From Marinobacter daepoensis DSM 16072 (GTDB lineage Bacteria; Pseudomonadota; Gammaproteobacteria; Pseudomonadales; Oleiphilaceae): a stretch of 64,000 nucleotides of DNA. Positions 1-7,042 of the stretch are shown one piece after another. Location: positions 806,001 through 870,000 of the forward strand of contig NZ_ATWI01000009.1 in NCBI RefSeq assembly GCF_000421165.1, read 5' to 3'. The first letter of the stretch is position 1. Each line of letters opens with the position of its first letter. Made by a program: the position numbers and the translations under genes. The notes below the pieces were generated by a model that made no database searches, had not been told where the DNA came from, and saw only the letters and a list, made by a program, of their open reading frames with translations.

Positions 1-309
1 AGCAGGCCCCATGTCTCCGTGAATACCACCCACGGCATTCACACCCACCACCACCCGGGCTCCGGCATCGTGCAGAGCCTGAATGTTTGCCCGGTAGTTC
101 ACCTGATGCGGCGGGATACGATGGGGATTCCCATGCCTTGAAAGGAAAACCACCGACTGATCTCCTAACTGGCCACGCAACAAGCTGGAAGAAGGCTCTC
201 CCCACGCCGTCGTCACCGACTCTTCGCCGGTAATCCTGAGATCACTCAGGCTGGTAAGCCCGGTTCCGCCGATGATACCTACCGGCGATTTTCCACTCTG
301 CTCTGTCAT
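1..309 (-). CDS. S-methyl-5'-thioadenosine / thioinosine phosphorylase, 5' part (gene runs off the left edge)
   Basis: Purine nucleoside phosphorylase family enzyme of methionine/purine salvage: phosphorolysis of 5'-methylthioadenosine or methylthioinosine in the cytoplasm. The first 103 residues are visible. They open with the phosphate-binding GIIGGTGL loop (residues 11-18) and contain the conserved RHGNPHRIPPHQVNYRANI block (about residues 57-75) and VVGVNAVGGI. The start is ATG at 309, whose ATGA overlaps the stop of the mscS gene upstream, so the two are probably cotranscribed. In Pseudomonas aeruginosa the homologue (PA3004, near psrA) uses methylthioinosine, which makes that substrate the better guess here. 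The substrate-specificity residues lie outside the window, so MTA versus MTI cannot be decided. Confidence 0.9.
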   Translation of the reverse strand, partial: MTEQSGKSPVGIIGGTGLTSLSDLRITGEESVTTAWGEPSSSLLRGQLGDQSVVFLSRHGNPHRIPPHQVNYRANIQALHDAGARVVVGVNAVGGIHGDMGPA

Positions 310-1550
310 TCCCCGTCTCCGGACTCTGAATTGGCGTCTCCGTATCCACGGCCCTGATCGCGGCTGGCAGGCTTTCCAGAGCGCGATGACGACTGCCCTG
401 CCGCCGCTTTGGCCGCCGGCTGTTCGCTGCCAGGAGGCGCCGGGTCATCCACCCGAACGCCATCCGGCAAATGCAATGTGCGCGTCGGGAAGGCCACCTC
501 GGCACCGTGATTTTCAATAATGTCGCTGATTTTCAGCAGAACATCTTCTTTGACTTCATGGAAGCGCACCCACTGGGTGGTTTTAGTGAAGGTATACACC
601 ATGATATCGAGAGAGGATGCGTTGAATGCCAGAAAGTTGACGATCAGAGTCTGCTTGGCGTCAATCTCCTCATGGTTACTCAGCATGTCCCGAATCTCGT
701 CCACAATCGTTCTCATGGAATGGACGTCAGCATACCGGATGCCGATGGTTTCGCTGATACGACGATTCGTCATGCGGGAAGGGTTTTCCACAGCAATACT
801 GGTGAATGCCGCATTCGGAACGTAGAGCGGGCGTTTGTCAAAGGTGCGGATCGTCGTCAGGCGCCAGCCGATATGCTCCACGGTTCCTTCAATATTGCGG
901 TCGGGAGAGCGTACCCAGTCCCCGACCTTGAACGGCCGGTCGAGGTGAATGATGAACCCACCGAAAAAGTTTGCCAGCAAGTCTTTGGCGGCAAAGCCAA
1001 CCGCAATACCGCCCACGCCACCGAAAGCCAGTACACCGGAAATGCTGAACCCAAGCGTCTGGAGCGCGGTGAGCACCGCAGTGATGATGACCACAGCCCT
1101 GGAGAGCTTGCTGATTGCGTTAACCGTGGTGTAGTCCATCGGTTTCCGCATTTTGATCGGCGAGGTCAGAATTTTTTCCAGCTGCTTGATCAGACCAAGG
1201 AAAACCCAGACAACCACCCAGACAAACCCGATCTGTAACAGCGTGCCGTTCGCCTTGAAGATCTCGGCTTCGGAGAAATGGTGAGCGACCTCCGCCGCCC
1301 AGTAGATGCCCTGCAGCCAGACAAACGCCACCAAAGGCCGGCGCGATGCATGAAGGATGGCGTCATCCCAGATATTACTGGTCGCGGCGAACTTTTTCTC
1401 CAACGCAGCGACAAGATGACTGACCATGTAAGCAACCGTCGCCGTACCCAGAACCAGCAGAAAAACCAGAACACCGGCACGCCAGCCATCGGACAAAAGA
1501 CCAAAACGCTCGATCCAGCCATTCAGCACATTCAAGAGTTCAGCGATCAT
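306..1550 (-). CDS. MscS-family mechanosensitive ion channel
   Basis: Inner-membrane channel opened by membrane tension, expected to release solutes on osmotic downshock. The protein has 414 residues with hydrophobic segments near 24-44, 72-90, 104-122 and 150-168. They are followed by the Gly/Ala-rich pore helix (about 168-195) and the signature FFGGFIIHLDRPFKVGDWV (about 195-213) of the MscS beta domain. It has more membrane segments than E. coli MscS (286 residues, three segments) and looks like the YnaI/MscM-size class. The last 60 residues are a low-complexity tail rich in Ala, Ser, Gly and Arg, probably disordered. It overlaps the downstream phosphorylase gene by 4 bases and follows the L,D-transpeptidase gene by 23 bases, so all three may form one operon. 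Confidence 0.93.
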   Translation of the reverse strand: MIAELLNVLNGWIERFGLLSDGWRAGVLVFLLVLGTATVAYMVSHLVAALEKKFAATSNIWDDAILHASRRPLVAFVWLQGIYWAAEVAHHFSEAEIFKANGTLLQIGFVWVVVWVFLGLIKQLEKILTSPIKMRKPMDYTTVNAISKLSRAVVIITAVLTALQTLGFSISGVLAFGGVGGIAVGFAAKDLLANFFGGFIIHLDRPFKVGDWVRSPDRNIEGTVEHIGWRLTTIRTFDKRPLYVPNAAFTSIAVENPSRMTNRRISETIGIRYADVHSMRTIVDEIRDMLSNHEEIDAKQTLIVNFLAFNASSLDIMVYTFTKTTQWVRFHEVKEDVLLKISDIIENHGAEVAFPTRTLHLPDGVRVDDPAPPGSEQPAAKAAAGQSSSRSGKPASRDQGRGYGDANSESGDGE

Positions 1551-1573
1551 CCTGTTCCTCAGATATTTTCAGG

Positions 1574-2074
1574 TTAAGAAATCCGAACGTGGGTTCCGGC
1601 AGGGACCCGATCAAACAGTTCAACAATATCGGCATTACGCATCCGGATGCAGCCATGGGACCGGGCCACCCCCATAGGCTCACTGTCTGGTGTGCCGTGG
1701 ATATAGATATAACGACGAAAGGTGTCCACGCCCGGACCACGATTCTGCCCCCACTCACAACCGCAAAGCCACAGAATACGAGTCAGAATCCAGTCGCGCT
1801 CCGGATAAGCTTCCGCCAGCCCAGGACTGTATACCTCGCCCGTCGGGCGGCGCCCACGAAATACCGTATTTACAGGTTCGCCAGCGCCAATTCGGGCACG
1901 AACGTAATGATCACCGAGCGGGGTACAGCCACTGCCATCCGCTTGACCGGGCCCGTTAAGGCCAGTGGAAACCGGATAGCGGGCAACAATCTCCCCACCC
2001 TGATTGGTGAGTGTCAGGCTTTGACTGGCAATATCAACAGACAGAATAACCCCGGGGGGCATAGAATCGGGCAT
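1574..2074 (-). CDS. L,D-transpeptidase (YkuD/ErfK family)
   Basis: YkuD-fold enzyme expected to act on peptidoglycan peptides (3-3 cross-links or exchange of the terminal D-amino acid). The 166-residue protein ends in the catalytic motif: IHGTPDSEPMG then SHGCIRMRNAD, with the His and the nucleophilic Cys in place. An internal ILWLCGCEWGQ segment is typical of a small proteobacterial subfamily. No signal peptide or membrane anchor can be seen, which is odd for a cell-wall enzyme; the subfamily may use another route or have another substrate. The start is ATG at 2074. The purine-rich AGGGAAG upstream of it lies in the 3' arm of the psrA terminator hairpin, so translation from read-through mRNA could be occluded. 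Confidence 0.85.
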   Translation of the reverse strand: MPDSMPPGVILSVDIASQSLTLTNQGGEIVARYPVSTGLNGPGQADGSGCTPLGDHYVRARIGAGEPVNTVFRGRRPTGEVYSPGLAEAYPERDWILTRILWLCGCEWGQNRGPGVDTFRRYIYIHGTPDSEPMGVARSHGCIRMRNADIVELFDRVPAGTHVRIS

Positions 2075-2077
2075 TGG

Positions 2078-2113
2078 AAAAAGCTTCCCTCCGGTTACAA
2101 ACCACAGGGAAGC
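2078..2113 (-). terminator. Rho-independent terminator of psrA
   Basis: On the minus strand an 8-bp perfect stem (GCTTCCCT / AGGGAAGC, 2083-2090 with 2106-2113) with a 15-base loop is followed by five T (2078-2082). It begins 20 bases past the psrA stop. Its 3' arm and T-run also form the ribosome-binding region of the L,D-transpeptidase gene. Confidence 0.75.
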
Positions 2114-2132
2114 CTACCCGAGGCAGGGGAGT

Positions 2133-2810
2133 TCAGGCAACAGAAACGCCAGAACCTGAGAGACTAACCAACATTTTATCCGGGGCCTTCATACCGGCTG
2201 CCAGGAAAGGAACCAGGCGAGACGCAATTTCCTGCACTGTCGTCTCAACCCCAAGTTTGTTCTCAAGGATGTCGATCAGAGCATCGCTGCTGGACATGGT
2301 GAAGGCTGTGGCACCCAACATGAACTGGATACGCCAGTATCGGTCAACGGACGACAGCTCTGGAGTCGCATCTTTCAGGAGCCGCATGAATCGCCCGAAA
2401 GGCTCACTGTACTCTTCCTCAAGAAACTTTCTGAGGTGCCCCTGAGACTGCGTATAGGCAAGCCCCAGCAAACGCATGAAGATGGAGATTCCCTTCTCGT
2501 TTCGCTGCGGCATGCGCACAGCACTTTCGGTCAGCGCCCACAGAGTCTGGTTAAGCGTTGGCGGCTTGCCCTCGCAACGCTCTTCAAGTTCATCAAAGGC
2601 GGTCTCCAGCGTCGCCGAAAATGGCGTCAGAAACCGGGCAAACACCGCATGGATCAAGGCATTTTTTGAGCCAAAGTGATAATTGACAGCGGCCAGATTT
2701 ACCTTAGCCTTACTGGTTATCATACGAAGGGATGTTTCCGAGAAACCACGCTCGGCAAACAGCTCCTCAGCGGCATCAAGAATGCGGTCAACAGTATCGG
2801 ACTGAGCCAT
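2133..2810 (-). CDS. psrA: PsrA, TetR-family regulator responsive to fatty acids
   Basis: TetR-type repressor/activator of 225 residues. The N-terminal helix-turn-helix (ILDAAEELFAERGFSETSLR, then VNLAAVNYHFGSK) and the later IFMRLLGLAYTQSQGHLRK closely match what I recall of Pseudomonas PsrA, which is about 233 residues long. PsrA of Pseudomonas represses itself and the fadBA5 beta-oxidation operon, activates rpoS and is released from DNA by long-chain fatty acids such as oleate. Directly upstream are two palindromes of the published PsrA-box form (2831-2857), which supports both the name and autoregulation. A terminator follows the gene. In Pseudomonas psrA lies near the same methylthioinosine phosphorylase gene, so the neighbourhood is partly conserved. 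Confidence 0.9.
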   Translation of the reverse strand: MAQSDTVDRILDAAEELFAERGFSETSLRMITSKAKVNLAAVNYHFGSKNALIHAVFARFLTPFSATLETAFDELEERCEGKPPTLNQTLWALTESAVRMPQRNEKGISIFMRLLGLAYTQSQGHLRKFLEEEYSEPFGRFMRLLKDATPELSSVDRYWRIQFMLGATAFTMSSSDALIDILENKLGVETTVQEIASRLVPFLAAGMKAPDKMLVSLSGSGVSVA

Positions 2811-2830
2811 TTTGTTGTCATAGCCTCTAG

Positions 2831-2857
2831 CAAACGTCTGTTTGAAACATACGTTTG
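2831..2857. promoter_or_regulatory. Two overlapping PsrA operators
   Basis: CAAAC-GTCT-GTTTG at 2831-2844 is a perfect 5-bp palindrome with a 4-base spacer. It shares its last G with a second site, GAAAC-ATAC-GTTTG, at 2844-2857. Both fit the known PsrA consensus (G/C)AAAC-N2-4-GTTT(G/C). The pair lies 21-47 bases upstream of the psrA start codon, where bound protein would block the psrA promoter. Confidence 0.85.
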
Positions 2858-2870
2858 AAGACCAATTATG

Positions 2871-3761
2871 TCAAGCCCGGTCTGCCGGGACAGCCGCCAC
2901 TGCTTGCCAGCCCCGGTCTATCGCATCCTGATTGCCCTCGAAAAATGCCTGCTGAGCCTTACCGTATGCCTTCTCGGCCTCCAGCAAATAAATCAGATAC
3001 AGCCGCACGTGCTCGCGACGGGTGAGATAGCGCGGCAGTACCCGCTGCTCTGACAACTGCAGCAACTCACTGAATCGGGTATTACGCAACACGGGGTTAA
3101 ATTCCGCCATGCGGGCGCACTGCCAGATCAGCCCATCCTTACCTTCCAGGTGCTGGGCATGTTTTCGGGCATCCCGCAGCATTCGTTGGCGCCGGATAAC
3201 CAGGTCCATATATGAAGGCCGGGAAGTATAGATACGACGCACAAAAGGAACACCAAACAGGAGAATAATCACGAACGCCCCAAAACCACCTCCGGCCATC
3301 CAGGCCGGCACAAATCCGGTCAGCCCGCTCAGGAACAGACTGGCAGCCAGCAAGGCACTGAATACCCAGAGATCCCGGCTTCGACGCGCCGCCGCCATCT
3401 GGTAATTGTCCGGCCAGTCCGACATCGCCAGGAGATTGAAATCCATCAACAACACCCGATCGCACTGCCGCAGCATCAGTCTCAGCTTACGCTGCCGGGA
3501 ATCCGCCAGCGCCTGCTCAATATCCTGCGAGCCCGAAGATGAATCCTCGCCGTCCTCCAGTGCGCCCGGCTGCGCCTCGTGGCCTGAATCATCCTGACGA
3601 CCATCCTCTTCCGCTTCCGCTTGCAAGGCAGCCGTGCGCTGAGCGGCGTTGATCGCCGATTCGGGTGCCACCGGGACCGGGTCTGCCGCCCTCCCAGGCC
3701 TTAGTACCGCTCCCGAGGTGGCAGGCGCGCCTGTATTGTCTACTGCATGATTTTCCGACAT
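2871..3761 (-). CDS. Hypothetical two-pass membrane protein
   Basis: Not recognised. The first 85 residues are acidic, Ala/Pro/Glu/Ser-rich and probably disordered. A basic helix (RQRKLRLMLRQCDRVLLMDF) comes next, then a hairpin of two hydrophobic segments at about 131-148 and 154-171 with a Gly-rich turn. A mostly helical, charged cytoplasmic domain of about 120 residues ends the protein. The start is uncertain: ATG at 3761 (296 residues) or an in-frame GTG at 3770 (299 residues); neither has a clear ribosome-binding site. It is divergent from ribE and ends 13 bases before the psrA operators, so read-through into psrA is possible. Its role cannot be inferred from the sequence. Confidence 0.75.
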   Translation of the reverse strand: MSENHAVDNTGAPATSGAVLRPGRAADPVPVAPESAINAAQRTAALQAEAEEDGRQDDSGHEAQPGALEDGEDSSSGSQDIEQALADSRQRKLRLMLRQCDRVLLMDFNLLAMSDWPDNYQMAAARRSRDLWVFSALLAASLFLSGLTGFVPAWMAGGGFGAFVIILLFGVPFVRRIYTSRPSYMDLVIRRQRMLRDARKHAQHLEGKDGLIWQCARMAEFNPVLRNTRFSELLQLSEQRVLPRYLTRREHVRLYLIYLLEAEKAYGKAQQAFFEGNQDAIDRGWQAVAAVPADRA

Positions 3762-3861
3762 GGGGGCCACTGTTATTTACGTTCTTTCACCGGGTATCGG
3801 CCTGTATGTCTGGTTCTTGAATCGCGGGAATAAATCCGGGCCCGTTCCGTTCCGGGAATTC

Positions 3862-3890
3862 TTGGCAACACCCCACGGCAACGGTATGCT
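3862..3890 (+). promoter_or_regulatory. Sigma-70 type promoter of ribE
   Basis: TTGGCA at 3862-3867 and TATGCT at 3885-3890 are separated by exactly 17 bases. Each matches the -35/-10 consensus at five and four of six positions respectively. The -10 lies 32 bases before the riboflavin synthase start. No FMN riboswitch-like structure was recognised in the short leader. Confidence 0.6.
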
Positions 3891-3922
3891 TGCGCGAACG
3901 AACGGGTTTCAGGAGAACATTT

Positions 3923-4540
3923 ATGTTTACCGGTATTATTCAGGGTATGGCGAAAGTCCGGGAAGTTGTGTCGGAACCTGGCCTGAGCACCTTCGTTATC
4001 GAGTTCCCGGAGGAACAGGTACAAGGCGTAACCATCGGCGCCTCAGTGGCCATCAACGGCACCTGCCTGACCGTCACTCGCCAGCAAGGCAACCACCTGT
4101 ACTTTGATGCCATGCAGGAGACACTCCGCCTGACAACGCTGGGAACTCTGCAACCCGGCGATGACATAAACTTTGAACGAGCCGCCCGCATTGGCGATGA
4201 AATTGGCGGCCACCTGCTGAGCGGCCACATTCACACCACCGCGACCATCGTGGAGATACTGCGCCCGGAGAACAACGTGACCCTCTGGTTCGAGCTCCCG
4301 GATGCCTGGGCCCGATACATTTTCCCAAAGGGGTACATTGCGATTAACGGAGCCAGCCTGACCATCGGAGAGGTCGCGGGCACCCGCTTCAATGTCCACC
4401 TGATTCCCGAGACACTGCGCGCCACCACGTTTGGCAACGCCGTGGCCGGGCAAAGCGTCAACATTGAGATAGACAGTCAGACCCAAACGATTGTAGATAC
4501 TCTGGCGCGACTGGGTTACGACCGCCCGGCTGCCCTTTAA
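3923..4540 (+). CDS. ribE: Riboflavin synthase, alpha subunit
   Basis: Dismutates two 6,7-dimethyl-8-ribityllumazine molecules to riboflavin plus a pyrimidinedione, the last step of riboflavin synthesis. The 205-residue protein shows the expected two tandem lumazine-binding domains. The first opens with the family N-terminus MFTGIIQG and contains NGTCLTV; the second contains the matching NGASLTIGEV about 100 residues later. ATG 3923 is chosen because it gives the canonical MFTGIIQ start and has AGGAG 6 bases upstream; an in-frame ATG at 3890 overlaps the promoter and is rejected. It stands alone, away from other rib genes, and its stop codon overlaps the convergent rlmG stop. Confidence 0.95.
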   Translation: MFTGIIQGMAKVREVVSEPGLSTFVIEFPEEQVQGVTIGASVAINGTCLTVTRQQGNHLYFDAMQETLRLTTLGTLQPGDDINFERAARIGDEIGGHLLSGHIHTTATIVEILRPENNVTLWFELPDAWARYIFPKGYIAINGASLTIGEVAGTRFNVHLIPETLRATTFGNAVAGQSVNIEIDSQTQTIVDTLARLGYDRPAAL

Positions 4541-5676
4541 GGCTCCCGGGAAGCCTCAAACACCACAAACCTGGGGCTGGCGACTTTCTGCGACACATTC
4601 CGGAAGTACTTTTTCAAGGATCGATGGTAACCGAGGTGCCGGTTCCCCACCATCAATACCCGCCCGCCCGGCGCCAGGTGCCGGGCGGCGTCCCGGAACA
4701 ACCTGAGAGCAATGTGGTCACCCACCACCCCCCCTTCATGAAACGGCGGGTTCAGCAGAATGAGATCATAATCAGGCGCCTCGTCGGCTACTCCATCCTG
4801 ATGCCAGAGTTGCACCGCCGGAGAGCCCGGCAAAGACGACAGATTACGCTCAACACTGGCAATCGCCTGACTGGAAACGTCGCTGAAGTGCACCTCCAAT
4901 TCTGGCCTTCTGGCCAGAGCAGACAGCCCTAACACCCCGTTACCACACGCCAGATCCAGAATACGCCCCCTCTCAGGAACGCGGGCAACCGCCTCCGGAA
5001 TCAGCGGCAACAATTCGCGGGTCCCTATATCGAGCCTGTCTCGGGCGAAGACTGCGGGTAATGCCTCTACCCGACAGGAAAGCGCTCCCTCCAGCCGGTA
5101 GCCTTTCCATTGATCAGGCCACTCCCGTACTAACGCCGAACCACCGCGACAGACAACCACCCTCGCCTTTTTACGGGCAGGCAGCACCTCGTCGGTGACC
5201 ACAGCCTCAGAGAAAACCTCGACGCTTCGGTCTGGCAAATGCTTGATCATACCACCAGCCAGTATCTGCCCGCCGTCCGCGAGGACACCGTTTATCCAGC
5301 GCAGAATCCACGCCAGGTACGCCGCCTGCCGGGGAATCCTCAGTACAACAAGATCGAAAGGCCCCGACGGCACGGATCGCCAGTTCATCACCGACAGATT
5401 CACGGACAGCCCCGGGTTTCGCGCCACATTGGCTGCGAGCGAGTTTGGCAGAACGGCACTGTCTGCCAGAGTACAAACATCGTGCCCGGCCAGCCCCAAC
5501 GTCAGCGCGCCAAACTGGTCATCCACCACAAGCACCCTACTCTCCGGCTGAAGCCGTGTTGCCGCTGCATCCAGCAATAGCTCATCGGCCGCATCCCACG
5601 CCCTGAGACCCGGCGAGCCACCGGGTCTCACCAGCGCAAGCTCCCCTACTGAAGCCTGAAATATGGCACCTGTCAT
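4537..5676 (-). CDS. rlmG: 23S rRNA (guanine1835-N2)-methyltransferase RlmG
   Basis: SAM-dependent enzyme that methylates N2 of G1835 in 23S rRNA. The 379-residue length matches E. coli RlmG (378). The N-terminal half is the degenerate duplicated Rossmann domain of this family (AWDAADELLLDA, then VVDDQFGALTLGLA). The C-terminal catalytic domain has motif I LDLACGNGVLGLSALA (about 239-254) and the N-methyltransferase motif IV NPPFHEGG. ANRHLGYHRSLKKYF near the C-terminus matches the RlmG rather than the RsmC pattern. The next gene upstream on the same strand is its paralogue rsmC, which suggests separate transcription from the 194-base gap between them. Confidence 0.9.
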   Translation of the reverse strand: MTGAIFQASVGELALVRPGGSPGLRAWDAADELLLDAAATRLQPESRVLVVDDQFGALTLGLAGHDVCTLADSAVLPNSLAANVARNPGLSVNLSVMNWRSVPSGPFDLVVLRIPRQAAYLAWILRWINGVLADGGQILAGGMIKHLPDRSVEVFSEAVVTDEVLPARKKARVVVCRGGSALVREWPDQWKGYRLEGALSCRVEALPAVFARDRLDIGTRELLPLIPEAVARVPERGRILDLACGNGVLGLSALARRPELEVHFSDVSSQAIASVERNLSSLPGSPAVQLWHQDGVADEAPDYDLILLNPPFHEGGVVGDHIALRLFRDAARHLAPGGRVLMVGNRHLGYHRSLKKYFRNVSQKVASPRFVVFEASREP

Positions 5677-5835
5677 TTTGGGCTTCCGTTCGCAGCTTTG
5701 AGAAAAATAAACGCTTTTAGGCTGTTTATTCTAGAAATTAAACCTAAGTTAGTGGGGTTCACGCCGAACACCCTTTCCGGTTATACCCCAGCCTGACCGG
5801 GCTGGATGGTCGCATTTTTCCGGACAAGATCTTTT

Positions 5836-5859
5836 GCCCCTTACCCCAGGGGCTTTTTT
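5836..5859 (+). terminator. Plus-oriented intrinsic terminator with no plus-strand gene in front of it
   Basis: GCCCC (5836-5840), an 8-base loop and GGGGC (5849-5853) are followed by six T (5854-5859). The T-run is on the plus strand, yet both flanking genes (rlmG, rsmC) are on the minus strand. The nearest plus-strand gene, ribE, ends 1.3 kb earlier. The 194-base gap 5677-5870 holds nothing else recognised; it may encode a short plus-strand RNA, or this may only block antisense transcription into rsmC. Confidence 0.5.
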
Positions 5860-5870
5860 CTGCCTTCAAT

Positions 5871-6926
5871 TTATCGCCGCTTCTTCAAAATCGCGCGATA
5901 CACCGTAAACCGCCGATCCTGAGCCAGCCTCTCAACCGGCCCGATGTAACGCTCCATCAGGGCCTCATATGGCAGGAAGCTGTTCGCAACGAGCCTCAGC
6001 TCACCACCAGGTGCAAGATGTGAGGCGACCTGAGCGAGAAACTGCTCGGTCATGGACGTGTCGGTTTTTACTCCGGTGTGAAACGGAGGGTTGCTGATCA
6101 CCGCTGGCCAGTCGCCTTCAACCGTCGCCAGACCATTGGCCGCATGGATGTCGCCCTGGCAGCCTGCCCGCGCGTAGGTTTGACGAGCACAGTAAACTGC
6201 CTGGGCCTGAACGTCGGAGCCATCCACCCGGATCGGCCTCGCGCCCGCCGCCTGGCAAAACTTATGGAGCCAGGCGCCAATAACACCGGCACCACACGCA
6301 AAATCCAGCACCCGCTCAACCCCAAGCGGTGATTCAGCCAGAGTCTCAAGCAACATCCGGGTACCATCATCCAGACGCCCCAGACTGAAAACACCGGGCA
6401 AACCGGCAATGCTCAAGGGAATCCCTGCACATGCGAGGTCCGTCCAGGTCAGCCACTCAGACACGCTGAACGCAGACAAAGGCTGGCTGTTTGTGCCAGA
6501 CCAAACCTGACAGTGTCGAGCACTGTCCACTTTCATAACCGACCCTGCCACAGCGGCAAATTGCTTCACACCACCGGCAATGCCTTCTTTCTTTTCGCCA
6601 ATGACCAGCAACATGGCCCCGGGCCTCGCCAGATAACGGGCCAGGGCAAGACGAAATTCCAGCTCAGCCCGGGCCTTGGGCAGGAAAACAACCACGGTTT
6701 CAAAGCTCGCCGCGTGATCTGATGCGACGTCATAGCCGAAACAGAAGTCCCAGCCGCGGTTTGGAGCAAACGATTCAGACACACTGGCCTGATCGGTCAC
6801 TATCAGACCGCTTGCAGTAAGCCGGGGTAGTAATGAATCATCGGTGAGCCCCAGCAGCGCTACCCTGCCGCCAAGCAGTTGAGCGTTTCGGAGCAGGACT
6901 TCATGGGTATTGGGCATTGCAGACAT
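5871..6926 (-). CDS. rsmC: 16S rRNA (guanine1207-N2)-methyltransferase RsmC
   Basis: SAM-dependent enzyme that methylates N2 of G1207 in 16S rRNA of the 30S subunit. It shares the two-domain layout of RlmG: a degenerate N-terminal Rossmann domain and a catalytic C-terminal domain with [14 protein letters not shown] and the motif [10 protein letters not shown]. The N-terminus ([11 protein letters not shown]) and [19 protein letters not shown] and [14 protein letters not shown] match RsmC patterns. ATG 6926 gives 351 residues, close to E. coli RsmC (343). A more upstream in-frame start (7013) would run through the stem-loop at 6990-7030 and is not favoured. The gdhB gene lies upstream on the same strand. 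Confidence 0.88.
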   Translation of the reverse strand: MSAMPNTHEVLLRNAQLLGGRVALLGLTDDSLLPRLTASGLIVTDQASVSESFAPNRGWDFCFGYDVASDHAASFETVVVFLPKARAELEFRLALARYLARPGAMLLVIGEKKEGIAGGVKQFAAVAGSVMKVDSARHCQVWSGTNSQPLSAFSVSEWLTWTDLACAGIPLSIAGLPGVFSLGRLDDGTRMLLETLAESPLGVERVLDFACGAGVIGAWLHKFCQAAGARPIRVDGSDVQAQAVYCARQTYARAGCQGDIHAANGLATVEGDWPAVISNPPFHTGVKTDTSMTEQFLAQVASHLAPGGELRLVANSFLPYEALMERYIGPVERLAQDRRFTVYRAILKKRR

Positions 6927-6989
6927 GTGTAGCGGACCATAACCAGAATCATGAACCGCGTATGCTAACCGGAAACAAGCACCGAGTCT

Positions 6990-7030
6990 GCCGTTGATTC
7001 CCAACTGAAGCACAGCTGGAAATCAACGGC
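6990..7030. other. Long stem-loop behind gdhB
   Basis: Inverted repeat GCCGTTGATT (6990-6999) / AATCAACGGC (7021-7030), extended inward by CCA/TGG across one A-C mismatch, with a 13-base loop. It starts 13 bases after the gdhB stop on the minus strand. No T-run follows on either strand, so it is more likely an mRNA 3'-end stabiliser or a Rho-linked element than a simple intrinsic terminator. Confidence 0.6.
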
Positions 7031-7042
7031 ATGACCAATCCG

